Below the pieces are notes generated by a model that worked only from the letters and a program-made list of their open reading frames with translations, was not told the origin of the DNA and ran no database searches. From positions 1 to 13,166 of the forward strand of contig QHSM01000336.1 in the NCBI GenBank assembly GCA_003221595.1: a stretch of DNA of 13,166 bases. The letters are read 5' to 3'. The DNA is from Candidatus Rokuibacteriota bacterium. GTDB taxonomy: Bacteria; Methylomirabilota; Methylomirabilia; Rokubacteriales; CSP1-6. Positions 5,939 through 12,852 of the stretch are shown one piece after another. The position numbers were made by a program, and so were the translations under genes. Position 1 is the stretch's first letter. Each line of letters begins with the position of its first letter.

Positions 5939-7351
5939 CTATCCTCCCACGCGCGTCGGCTCGCCGCGCATCTCGGCGCGCGCCAGGTCCTGCGCGCGCC
6001 CGGGCGGCACCAGGAACGATGAGGCGAGCGCGGCGACACAAACGGCGAAGCCCACCACGAAGACGTCGTGCAGCGCCTCGGCCATGGGCAGCGCCGCGTG
6101 CAGCCGCTGCGACATCACGGCGCCCATGACCGACAGGCCCAGGGTCCCGCCGATCGACATGAAGAACTGCGTCATCGAGGTCGCCGCGCCGAGGTCCTGC
6201 CGGGCGACCACGCTCTGGACCGCGATGAGCATCGGCACCACCACGAGCCCCATCCCGACGCCGGCCAGCAGAACGTCCACCATCGCGGCGCCGTGGGTCA
6301 GCGCGGCCGACCACCGCGTGAACAGGAGAAACGCGCCGGTGAGGGCGGCCATTCCGGTGAACACGACCTTCCGGAAGCCAACCCGGAGGACCAGGCGCGC
6401 GCTCAGCACCGAGGTGAGCACCCAGCCGAGCACGAACGGCGTGAGGACCAGACCCGCGCCGGTGGCGCTGGCCCCGGTCACCGACTGCAAGAACAGCGGC
6501 ACGAAGGAGAGCGCGCCGAACATCGCCATGCCGGCGAGGAACCGCGTGACCACGGCGGCGGCGACCATCCGGTTCTTGAAAAGCCGCGGCGGGACGATGG
6601 GCTCGGCCGCGCGCCGCTCCACCACGACGAACCCGACCAGCACGAGGCCGCCGAGGCCGAGGAGCGCGACGACGTCGATCGTCGACCAGGCCCCGACGCG
6701 CCCGGCCTCGACGATGGCGAGCAGGATCGCCGAGACGCCGGCCGCGAAGAGCGCAATGCCGGCCCAGTCCACGACGGGTTGCCGGACCGGCCGCGGGATC
6801 CCGCGAAGCGTGGTCGCCAGCACCGCCATCGCGATCGCGCCGATGGGGAGATTGATGTAGAACACCCAGCGCCACGAGACGTAGTCGGTGAGCATCCCGC
6901 CGACCCAGGGCCCGATGAGCGATGCCACACCCCACACGCTCGAGATATAGCCCTGCATCCGCGCCCGCCGCTCGAGGCCGAACAGCTCGCCGATGATCGT
7001 GTAGCCGAGGGTCATCAAGGCGCCGGCGCCGAGGCCCTGGATCATGCGGAACACGATCAGCTGCCCCATGTTCTGGGCCGCGCCCGACAGCGCCGAGCCG
7101 ATGAGGAAGGTCATGAGCCCGGTCAGATAGATCGGCCGGCGGCCGTAGAGGTCGGAGAAGCGCCCCCAGAGCGGCATGGTCACCGTCTGCGTGAGCAGAA
7201 ATCCCGAGAAGACCCACGAATAGATCCGGATGCCGCCGAGGCGCGCCACGACCGTGGGCATCGCGGTGGCGACCACTGTCGACTCGATCGCTGCCAGGAA
7301 GATGGACAGCACGATCCCGACGAAGACCCAGCGCTTCTGCGTCTCGTCCAT
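5939..7351 (-). CDS. MFS drug/proton antiporter, DHA2 (14-helix EmrB/QacA) family
   Basis: A 470-residue membrane protein with about 14 hydrophobic segments. It carries the DHA2 hallmarks: ESTVVATAMPTV in helix 1 (23-34, with Glu where many members have Asp), MFS motif A GRFSDLYGRR (63-72), motif B RMIQGLGAGALM (102-113), the antiporter motif C GPWVGG (147-152) and RWVFYINLPIG (161-171) after helix 6. The family exports hydrophobic drugs, dyes or metabolites from cytoplasm to periplasm in exchange for protons. The substrate cannot be read from sequence. The ATG at 7351 shares one base with the stop of the DUF971 gene (TGATG), so translation is coupled. A longer frame reaching 7768 is the non-coding extension through that gene. 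No EmrA-like adaptor or TetR regulator is adjacent. Confidence 0.93.
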   Translation of the reverse strand: MDETQKRWVFVGIVLSIFLAAIESTVVATAMPTVVARLGGIRIYSWVFSGFLLTQTVTMPLWGRFSDLYGRRPIYLTGLMTFLIGSALSGAAQNMGQLIVFRMIQGLGAGALMTLGYTIIGELFGLERRARMQGYISSVWGVASLIGPWVGGMLTDYVSWRWVFYINLPIGAIAMAVLATTLRGIPRPVRQPVVDWAGIALFAAGVSAILLAIVEAGRVGAWSTIDVVALLGLGGLVLVGFVVVERRAAEPIVPPRLFKNRMVAAAVVTRFLAGMAMFGALSFVPLFLQSVTGASATGAGLVLTPFVLGWVLTSVLSARLVLRVGFRKVVFTGMAALTGAFLLFTRWSAALTHGAAMVDVLLAGVGMGLVVVPMLIAVQSVVARQDLGAATSMTQFFMSIGGTLGLSVMGAVMSQRLHAALPMAEALHDVFVVGFAVCVAALASSFLVPPGRAQDLARAEMRGEPTRVGG

Positions 7352-7677
7352 CAGTGACCGCCGGTGCAGCCGGCGCAGCGGCACAGCGCCCGCAGGTCCG
7401 CGTACGCGTAGAGGCTCGTGTGCTGGTCGACCCAGGTCACGCGGAGCCCCTCGGCGGTGCGCTTGATGTCCTCGGGCCACGCCATCTCCGCGGGGACCGG
7501 ATCGAGCGTGCCGCACTGCCCGCAGGCGCAGTCGCGCCGGAGCCGGTCGAAGGGATAGATGGATCCGTGGTCGTCGGCCCAGTCCACACCGAGCGCGTAG
7601 CGGCCGACCAGGTGCACGTCCTTGGGAACGCCCGGGTCGGGCTGACCGAGGATCTTGAGGCCGGAGCCCTTCTTCAC
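7351..7677 (-). CDS. DUF971 (GBBH N-terminal-like) protein with two cysteine clusters
   Basis: A 108-residue protein of the DUF971 family, whose fold is shared with the N-terminal domain of gamma-butyrobetaine hydroxylase and with proteins adjoining Mrp/ApbC iron-sulfur carriers. Typical features are VDWADDHGSIYPFDRLRRDC (31-50) and the closing TSLYAYADLRALC (87-99). Cysteines occur in two clusters, CACGQC (C50, C52, C55) and CRCAGC (C99, C101, C104), which could bind zinc or an iron-sulfur cluster. The start is the GTG at 7677, set by a four-base GTGA overlap with the glycosylase stop. No ATG fits, and the next frame upstream belongs to the glycosylase. It shares one base with the exporter downstream. 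Its role is not established. Confidence 0.85.
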   Translation of the reverse strand: MKKGSGLKILGQPDPGVPKDVHLVGRYALGVDWADDHGSIYPFDRLRRDCACGQCGTLDPVPAEMAWPEDIKRTAEGLRVTWVDQHTSLYAYADLRALCRCAGCTGGH

Positions 7678-8591
7678 GTGCCGCCGCCGACCGCCGGCTG
7701 TGCGAGGCGCATCCCGGCGAGCAGATAGTGCACGGCGAGATTCTGGTACTGCCCCCACGCGTCGCCACGCCGCCGGATCGCCTTCTCGCTCAGCGCCCGG
7801 CCGCGTCCATAGTAATGGTCGAACGCCTTGCGCACGGCGAGGTCGCCGGCCGGACAGATGTCGCCACGCCCCAGACAGCGGGCCAGGAACCAATCCGCGG
7901 TCCACCGGCCGAGCCCGCGGAGCTCGGTGAGTCGCGCGATGACCGTCTCGGTGGGCGCCGCGCTGATCGCCTCGAGATCGAGGGCGCCGGAGACGACGGC
8001 GCGGGCCAGGTCGCGGATGTACTCGGCCTTGCGCGTTGAGTACTTGAGCGCCCGCAGCTCGCGCGGCCGCGCCTTCGCGAGTCGCGCCGCCTCCGGAAAG
8101 GCCCACACGGTTTCGCGCCCGACCCGCACCGGCGTTCCGTACCGGTGCACCAGCCGCGCGCGGCACGCGAAGGCGAACGAGAGGTTGATCTGCTGAGCCG
8201 TGATCGACCCGACCAGCATCTCGAACGGCGTGGGCGCCAGGGTCGGCCTGAGACCGTAGAGGGGCTCGACGAGCGGAGCGAGCGCGGGATCGCCCTTCGC
8301 CATCCGGTAGAAGCCGGTCAGGTCGAAGTCGAGGCCGAGGATGCGACGCACCTCGGCGACCGCGGCCGCGCCGACCGCGGCGCCGGCGCCCGGAATCCGG
8401 ATGACGATGCGCGCGTCGTCGACGGATCCGGTCCACCGGACTTCGTACGCAAGCAGTCGCCGCTCGACGCGTAGCACGCGGCGGAAGACGTCGTCAGCGA
8501 CCCGATTCGTGGGATCTTCGCCCCAGCGGTGGTAGCGCGCGAGCGTACCGCGGACGTCCAGTGGGCCGTCGGGAGTGAGAACGATCTTCAT
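7674..8591 (-). CDS. alkA: DNA-3-methyladenine glycosylase II-type (AlkA, HhH-GPD)
   Basis: A 305-residue base-excision repair enzyme that removes alkylated purines by cleaving the glycosidic bond. After an AlkA-type N-terminal domain comes the HhH-GPD core: FEMLVGSITAQQINLSFA (123-140), a helix-hairpin-helix LTELRGLGRWTADW (221-234) that grips the DNA backbone, and the catalytic Asp as D250 in CPAGDLAVRKAF. There is no Fe-S cysteine motif, which fits AlkA rather than Nth or MutY. The C-terminus has LxxRGDAWGQYQNLAVHYL-like helix packing residues (274-290). It is the first gene of the seven-gene run. An extended -10 (TGGTACACT) lies about 20 bases before the ATG. The end overlaps the DUF971 gene by four bases. 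Confidence 0.92.
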   Translation of the reverse strand: MKIVLTPDGPLDVRGTLARYHRWGEDPTNRVADDVFRRVLRVERRLLAYEVRWTGSVDDARIVIRIPGAGAAVGAAAVAEVRRILGLDFDLTGFYRMAKGDPALAPLVEPLYGLRPTLAPTPFEMLVGSITAQQINLSFAFACRARLVHRYGTPVRVGRETVWAFPEAARLAKARPRELRALKYSTRKAEYIRDLARAVVSGALDLEAISAAPTETVIARLTELRGLGRWTADWFLARCLGRGDICPAGDLAVRKAFDHYYGRGRALSEKAIRRRGDAWGQYQNLAVHYLLAGMRLAQPAVGGGT

Positions 8592-8612
8592 CGAGTGACC
8601 ACGCGGCTTCCG

Positions 8613-8621
8613 AGTGTACCA
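8613..8621 (-). promoter_or_regulatory. Extended -10 promoter candidate for the alkA operon
   Basis: On the - strand TGGTACACT matches the extended -10 form TGnTATAAT in the TG and in four of six hexamer bases. It ends 22 bases before the alkA ATG. No -35 hexamer stands 16-18 bases upstream, which extended -10 promoters can tolerate. It is the only candidate I see in the 102-base gap between the kimA-like and alkA genes. Confidence 0.35.
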
Positions 8622-8654
8622 GAGAGTTGCTCGGGCCCCGCTACGCCGCCCGTC

Positions 8655-8675
8655 GCGGCGCGAACGCCGCGCCGC
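8655..8675 (-). terminator. GC hairpin after the kimA-like gene (no U tract)
   Basis: GCGGCGCG (8655-8662) and CGCGCCGC (8668-8675) form a perfect 8-bp stem around AACGC, 19 bases after the kimA-like stop. No T run follows on the - strand, so it is a stable 3'-end hairpin that may end or protect the dnaB-kimA message, not a textbook terminator. Confidence 0.45.
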
Positions 8676-8693
8676 CGGCCGCTCGCTCCGCCG

Positions 8694-10526
8694 CTAGTGG
8701 CGGAGATGGTACGGCACGTCGGTGACGATGACGTTCTTGCGAAAGAGCATCGCGCCCTTGATGAGGAAGGCCGTCTGGTTGTGGAGCCCGAGCTGCCACC
8801 AGCGCGCCGGAATGAACTCCGGCAGCACGATCGTGACCACGTGGTTCTCTCCCTGCCCTTGCAGGTGGTCGATGTACTCGGTCAGCGGTCCGAGCAGCGA
8901 CCGGTACGGCGAGCTCAGCACGATCAGCGGCGCGCCCATCCCGTACTTGCCCCACTTCTCCTCGAGGCGGCGCGTTCGCTCCGGATCCGTCTCCACGAAC
9001 ACGGCCTTCGCGTTCGGCGAGAGCGTCTGCGCGTACTGGATCGCCTTGACCACCCCGCGATGGAGATCGCCCACCAGCACCAGGACCGTGTTGGTCATCG
9101 GCGCCGGCTGGCCGAGGCCGTCGAGCGAGAGCTGCACCGCCACTTCCTCGTAGTGGCGATGCACCAGCGCGAAGACGGCGACCAGCGTCGGGATCAGCAG
9201 GACGACGATCCACGCGCCGTGCGTGAACTTGGTCGCGGCGATCGTGAGCATCACCAGGCCGGTGACGATCGCGCCCAGCGCGTTGAACCACCAGCGCCAC
9301 CACCATCCCTCTTCCTTGCGGCGGAGCCACCGGCGCACCATGCTCGCCTGTGAGAGCGTGAAGGACAGGAAGACGCCGACCGCGTACAGGGGGATCAGCG
9401 CGTGGGTATCGCCGCGGAACATCACCAGCAGCAGCGCCGCCAGTCCGCCCAGGATCACGATTCCGTTGGAGAACACCAGCCGGTCGCCCTGCGTCGCGAA
9501 CTGGCGCGGGATGAAGCGATCGCGCGCCAGGAAGAACGACAGCCGCGGAAAGTCGGCGAACGAGGTGTTGGCGGCCAGGAGCAGGATCAGCATCGTGACC
9601 GCCTGGAGCTCGTAGTAGAGAAACCCCCCGCCGAAGACGTGGCGCCCCAGCTGCGAGACCACCGTTTCCTCCGGGTGCGGCGTGATGCCGAAGTCGTAGG
9701 CGAGGAAGGTGATGCCCAGGAAGAGCACGATCAGGATCACCCCGAGCCACGTCAGCACGATCCGCGCGTTGTGCGCCTCCGGCGGCTTGAAGGCCGGCAC
9801 GCCGTCGGAGACGGCCTCGACGCCGGTCAGCGCGGTGCAGCCGGAGGAGAACGCGCGCAGGACCAGGACGAGCCCGACCCCTTCGAGGCCGGGCGGGTGC
9901 CGCTGATAGGGCGCCTCCGGGAGGAAGTCGAACACGGCGCCGAGGCCGCCGTAGACGATCAGGCCGCCGAGGCTCGCGATGAACAGGAAGGTCGGCGCGG
10001 CGAAGAGCTTGCCCGACTCCCGGATGCCGCGGAGATTGGCGACCGCGATGGCCACGACCGCGGCCACGCAGAGCGCCGGACGATACCGGAACAGGGTCGG
10101 GACGGCGGACGTGAGGGCCGCGACGCCCGCCGCCACGCTCACCGCCACGGTCAAGACGTAGTCGATCAAGAGCGCCGCGCCGGCGACCAGGCCGGCCGGC
10201 ACGCCGAGATTGTCCTTGCTCACGATGTAGGCACCGCCGCCCTGCGGGTACGCGCGAATCGTCTGACGATACGAGCTGACGACGATCGCGATCAGAACGG
10301 CGATGGCGATGCCGATCGGGATCGAGTAGCTGAGGGCGATCGTCCCGGCCAGGATCAGCACGAGCAGGATCTCTTCGGTCGCGTACGCGACCGACGAGAG
10401 CGCGTCGGAGGCGAAGACGGCGAGCGCGGTCGACCGCCCGAGTCGCTCGTGCCGTGATTGCGCGGTGGGGAGCGGACTTCCGAGAAAGAGACGCTTCAGC
10501 CGGCTCAGCCGCACGGGGCCCATCAT
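8694..10526 (-). CDS. kimA: KimA-type potassium importer (APC/KUP superfamily)
   Basis: A 610-residue protein with about 12 membrane helices and a C-terminal cytosolic UspA-like domain (from about 465). Its length and design match Bacillus subtilis KimA (YdaO, 607 residues), a proton-coupled high-affinity K+ importer. From memory the match runs end to end, for example SDALSSVAYATE (40-51), AYPQGGGAYIVSK (92-104), FSSGCTALTGVEAVS (226-240) and LIPLYAVGVF. Residues implicated in K+ binding in KimA are kept: D41 and Y48 (KimA D36, Y43), D122 (D117), S130 (S125) and E237 (E233). In Bacillus the gene is controlled by a c-di-AMP riboswitch and the protein is inhibited by c-di-AMP. Here the gene follows dnaB by 21 bases, leaving no room for that riboswitch. 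ATG codons at 10526 and 10523 are both possible. Neither has a clear Shine-Dalgarno. Confidence 0.85.
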   Translation of the reverse strand: MMGPVRLSRLKRLFLGSPLPTAQSRHERLGRSTALAVFASDALSSVAYATEEILLVLILAGTIALSYSIPIGIAIAVLIAIVVSSYRQTIRAYPQGGGAYIVSKDNLGVPAGLVAGAALLIDYVLTVAVSVAAGVAALTSAVPTLFRYRPALCVAAVVAIAVANLRGIRESGKLFAAPTFLFIASLGGLIVYGGLGAVFDFLPEAPYQRHPPGLEGVGLVLVLRAFSSGCTALTGVEAVSDGVPAFKPPEAHNARIVLTWLGVILIVLFLGITFLAYDFGITPHPEETVVSQLGRHVFGGGFLYYELQAVTMLILLLAANTSFADFPRLSFFLARDRFIPRQFATQGDRLVFSNGIVILGGLAALLLVMFRGDTHALIPLYAVGVFLSFTLSQASMVRRWLRRKEEGWWWRWWFNALGAIVTGLVMLTIAATKFTHGAWIVVLLIPTLVAVFALVHRHYEEVAVQLSLDGLGQPAPMTNTVLVLVGDLHRGVVKAIQYAQTLSPNAKAVFVETDPERTRRLEEKWGKYGMGAPLIVLSSPYRSLLGPLTEYIDHLQGQGENHVVTIVLPEFIPARWWQLGLHNQTAFLIKGAMLFRKNVIVTDVPYHLRH

Positions 10527-10547
10527 ACGACGGGCCGCGCGGCGAGC

Positions 10548-11912
10548 CTAGAAGGGCTGCGGCTGCCGATGCTGCTCCGCGATGTTTTCGAAGCGCGCGT
10601 ACTGGGGCAGGAAGACGACCTCCACCGAACCAGTCGGCCCGTTACGCTGCTTGCCGACAATGACCTCGGCGACGTTGACCTTCTCGATCGGCAGATCATC
10701 CCGGTACATCGACGGCCGGTACAGGAACAGAATGAGGTCGCTATCCTGCTCGAGGGCGCCCGATTCGCGCAAATCCGACAGCTGTGGTCTGCGCTGCTCG
10801 CGAGTTTCGACCGCGCGAGAAAGCTGTGACAATGCGACGACCGGGACGGTCAATTCCTTGGCCAGCGCCTTGAGCGATCGCGAAATCTCGGAAATCTCCT
10901 GCTGCCGGTTGTCCATATGGGCGCGTCCCCGCATGAGTTGGAGGTAGTCGATGATCACGAGATCGAGCCCGTGCTCGGCTTTCATGCGGCGCGCCTTCGC
11001 TCGCGCTTCGAGCACCGTCAGGTTAGGGCTGTCGTCGATGAAGATCGGCGCCTCGCTGAGCCGCCCGGCCGCCGACGTGAGTCGGGTCCAGTCCGACGCT
11101 TGCAACATACCGGTGCGCACTGCCTGCGAGTCGACCTTCGCCTCCGCGCAGAGCATGCGCTGCACGAGCTGTTGCGCCGACATCTCGAGGCTGAGGATCA
11201 GCACCCTTCCGCGCAGCGTAATGCCGACGAATTGCGCGATGTTTAGGGCAAAGGCCGTCTTTCCGGTCGATGGGCGTCCCGCGATGATGACGAAGTCAGA
11301 AGGCTGGAAGCCAGACGTCATGAGGTCGAGCTTCTCGAAGCTGGTCGCGACGCCGGTGACGTGCTCCTTGCGCTCGTAGAGACGCTCGATGTACTCGAAC
11401 GTGTTGCGCAGGATCTTGCCGATCGGGAGCGCGCTGCCCTCCAGCCGGCGCTCGGCGAGGCTGAAGATCCTCCGCTCGGCGTCGTCCACCAGCGTCTGCA
11501 CGTCGTCCTTGGCCTCGAACGCCTGCGCGATGATCTGACTCGAGGTCTGGATGAGCTCGCGCAGCACGGCACGGTCGCGGACGATCGACGTGTACGAGCT
11601 GAGGTACGCGGAGATGGAGCCCTGCTCGACGAGCAGGGCCAGCACCGCGGGCCCGCCCACGAATTCGAGCTGATCGCCTCGCCGGAGCTCTTCGGTCAGC
11701 GTCAGCACGTCCACGGGCTCGCCCCGATCGAAGAGGGTCAGCATCGACCCGTAGATCACGCGATGGGCCTCGGTGTAGAAGTCCGAGGGCCTGAGGACCT
11801 CGATCACGCGCGGGAGCGTGTCGCGGCCTTCCATGAGGACGGCGCCGAGAACGGCGCGCTCGGCGTCCAGGTTGTGCGGCGGAATTCGCGCCGGAACTTC
11901 CAGCGGGCTCAC
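10548..11912 (-). CDS. dnaB: Replicative DNA helicase DnaB
   Basis: A 454-residue hexameric 5'-3' helicase that unwinds DNA at the replication fork and recruits primase. The N-terminal domain (IPPHNLDAERAVLGAVL, 10-26) is followed by a linker helix (about 160-185) and a RecA-like domain with Walker A GRPSTGKT (212-219), SLEMS with catalytic E243, Walker B VIIDYLQLM (319-327), LSQLSR (361-366) and SDLRESGALEQDSD (379-392), then KQRNGPTG (421-428) with the likely arginine finger. Walker A has T where most DnaB have M (PSMGKT). No intein is present, although DnaB is a common intein host. The start is the GTG at 11912, set by family alignment. The gene lies 204 bases after rplI in the usual rpsF-ssb-rpsR-rplI-dnaB order. 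Confidence 0.97.
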   Translation of the reverse strand: MSPLEVPARIPPHNLDAERAVLGAVLMEGRDTLPRVIEVLRPSDFYTEAHRVIYGSMLTLFDRGEPVDVLTLTEELRRGDQLEFVGGPAVLALLVEQGSISAYLSSYTSIVRDRAVLRELIQTSSQIIAQAFEAKDDVQTLVDDAERRIFSLAERRLEGSALPIGKILRNTFEYIERLYERKEHVTGVATSFEKLDLMTSGFQPSDFVIIAGRPSTGKTAFALNIAQFVGITLRGRVLILSLEMSAQQLVQRMLCAEAKVDSQAVRTGMLQASDWTRLTSAAGRLSEAPIFIDDSPNLTVLEARAKARRMKAEHGLDLVIIDYLQLMRGRAHMDNRQQEISEISRSLKALAKELTVPVVALSQLSRAVETREQRRPQLSDLRESGALEQDSDLILFLYRPSMYRDDLPIEKVNVAEVIVGKQRNGPTGSVEVVFLPQYARFENIAEQHRQPQPF

Positions 11913-11944
11913 GGACTCACTCTACCGCTGACCATGTGCGACGA

Positions 11945-11973
11945 TCCTCAAACGCGCGCCGAGTGTTCGTCAA
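11945..11973 (-). promoter_or_regulatory. Weak promoter candidate for dnaB
   Basis: On the - strand TTGACG (11973-11968) has five of six -35 matches. Seventeen bases later stands TGAGGA, or GAGGAT at 18 bases, a poor -10. The pair lies 33 bases before the dnaB GTG and next to the only AT-rich patch in the gap (about 11970-11983). If active, it would give dnaB and the kimA-like gene transcription independent of the ribosomal genes. Confidence 0.3.
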
Positions 11974-11998
11974 TAAAATTCAGACGCGAGAGCCATTC

Positions 11999-12062
11999 GG
12001 TGGATGGCTTCGTGGACATCCGGTGGGTATCACCCGATCTTCCGTGGATGACGGGTGGATAG
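11999..12062 (+). repeat. Four GTGGA repeats resembling DnaA boxes, upstream of dnaB
   Basis: Four same-direction copies begin at 11999 (GGTGGATGG), 12011 (CGTGGACAT), 12043 (CGTGGATGA) and 12054 (GGTGGATAG). Against the DnaA box TGTGGATAA they match 6, 6, 7 and 7 of 9 bases. The spacings of 12, 32 and 11 bases are near whole helical turns. An AT-rich patch lies 16 bases away. They could be weak DnaA sites controlling dnaB, or another protein's repeats. Confidence 0.35.
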
Positions 12063-12067
12063 ACAGG

Positions 12068-12100
12068 CGAGCCCCGGGGATGTGCTCCGTCGGGGGCTCG
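12068..12100 (-). terminator. Hairpin downstream of rplI (no U tract)
   Basis: CGAGCCCC (12068-12075) pairs perfectly with GGGGCTCG (12093-12100) over a 17-base loop, 16 bases after the rplI stop on the - strand. The next bases CCTGTCTATCC lack a U run. It is probably a partial or Rho-assisted terminator, or a processing hairpin between the ribosomal-protein part and dnaB. Confidence 0.45.
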
Positions 12101-12116
12101 AGCGAGCGGCCGCCCG

Positions 12117-12560
12117 CTATTCGCGGGCGACCGTGACCTTGAGCTGCGCGGTGACTTCCGGGTGCAGACGCATGGAGACCGAGAACTCGCCGAGCGCCTT
12201 GATGGGCTCGTCGAGCGTGATGCGCTTGCGGTCCATCTGGATGCCGCGGGTGCCGAGGAAATCCGCGATGTCCTGCGCGGTGACCGAGCCGAACAGCTTG
12301 CCTTCCTCGGAGGCCTGCCGGCGCTCCTCGTACGCGAGCGCCTCGATGCGCGCGCGCAGGCTCTCGGCGTCGGCCTTCACGCGGTCGGCTTTCGCGTCCT
12401 GCTGCTTCTTGATGTGCTCGAGGTTCTTGAGGTTCCCGGCGGTGGCGGACAGCGCCAGCCGCTTGGGGATCAGGAAGTTCCGCGCGTAGCCGTCCGAGAC
12501 GTCGCGCACTTCGCCGCGGCGGCCGACCTTCGTGACGTCGTCCAGGAGGATGATTTTCAT
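12117..12560 (-). CDS. rplI: Large-subunit ribosomal protein L9 (bL9)
   Basis: A 147-residue protein with the complete bL9 layout. The N-terminal 23S-binding domain (MKIILLDDVTKVGRRGEVRDV, then SDGYARNFLIPKRLA, 22-36) leads into a long charged connecting helix (about 41-75) and a C-terminal domain (KLFGSVTAQDIADFL, 88-102; ITLDEPIKALGEFSV, 114-128). L9 binds near the L1 stalk and helps reading-frame maintenance. The length is normal (about 147-150). It starts 4 bases after the rpsR stop, so translation is likely coupled, and the stop is followed by a hairpin. Only the weak AGGGCG stretch, overlapping the rpsR stop, precedes the ATG. Confidence 0.98.
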   Translation of the reverse strand: MKIILLDDVTKVGRRGEVRDVSDGYARNFLIPKRLALSATAGNLKNLEHIKKQQDAKADRVKADAESLRARIEALAYEERRQASEEGKLFGSVTAQDIADFLGTRGIQMDRKRITLDEPIKALGEFSVSMRLHPEVTAQLKVTVARE

Positions 12561-12564
12561 CGCC

Positions 12565-12816
12565 CTAGTCCGCCGCGAGGTACGGCAAGAGCGCCACCGT
12601 CCGCGCCTGCTTGATCGCGTGCGTCAGCTGGCGCTGGTGCCGGGCACAGCTGCCCGAGATGCGCCGGGGAATGATCTTGCCTCGCTCGCTGACGAAGCTT
12701 CTCAGACGGCGCACGTCCTTGTAGTCGACGAGATCGACCTTGTCCACGCAGAACTTGCAGACCTTCCGCCGGCCGAACCGGCGGCGCTTTACGGGCTTCT
12801 GGGCTGTCGGGGGAAT
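12565..12816 (-). CDS. rpsR: Small-subunit ribosomal protein S18 (bS18), apparent ATT start
   Basis: An 83-residue bS18 with a basic N-terminus, the RRKVCKFC stretch (two cysteines), VDLVDYKDVRRLRSFVSERGKI, the GSCARHQRQLTHAIKQAR core and ALLPYL near the end. It pairs with S6 on the 30S platform. The frame is closed upstream by the TAG that also ends ssb. Between that stop and RRKVC there is no ATG, GTG, TTG or CTG in frame. The first internal candidate, GTG at 12747, would remove the conserved cysteine stretch. An ATT at 12816 stands 6 bases after AAGGAG and gives a full-length protein. I therefore place the start there. A sequencing error changing ATG to ATT is the alternative. It is 36 bases after ssb and 4 before rplI. 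Confidence 0.9.
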   Translation of the reverse strand: MPPTAQKPVKRRRFGRRKVCKFCVDKVDLVDYKDVRRLRSFVSERGKIIPRRISGSCARHQRQLTHAIKQARTVALLPYLAAD

Positions 12817-12822
12817 GGCTCG

Positions 12823-12828
12823 CTCCTT
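12823..12828 (-). promoter_or_regulatory. Shine-Dalgarno that fixes the rpsR start
   Basis: On the - strand AAGGAG lies six bases before ATT (12816-12814) in the 36-base gap between ssb and rpsR. It is the only strong site in that gap and its spacing is ideal for ATT. This is the main reason for the non-standard start call. Confidence 0.7.
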
Positions 12829-12852
12829 CTTCTCGTCTCGCGCCCTTACGCG

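Noticed and set aside
5925..7217. 430-codon - strand frame overlapping the exporter
   Set aside because: Same strand but another frame than a full 14-helix transporter. Its Arg/Gly/Pro-rich translation lacks membrane or domain character.
7678..8436. Long upstream extension of the DUF971 frame
   Set aside because: It runs antiparallel in frame to the glycosylase coding sequence and is Arg-rich shadow. The GTGA overlap start at 7677 gives the normal family length.
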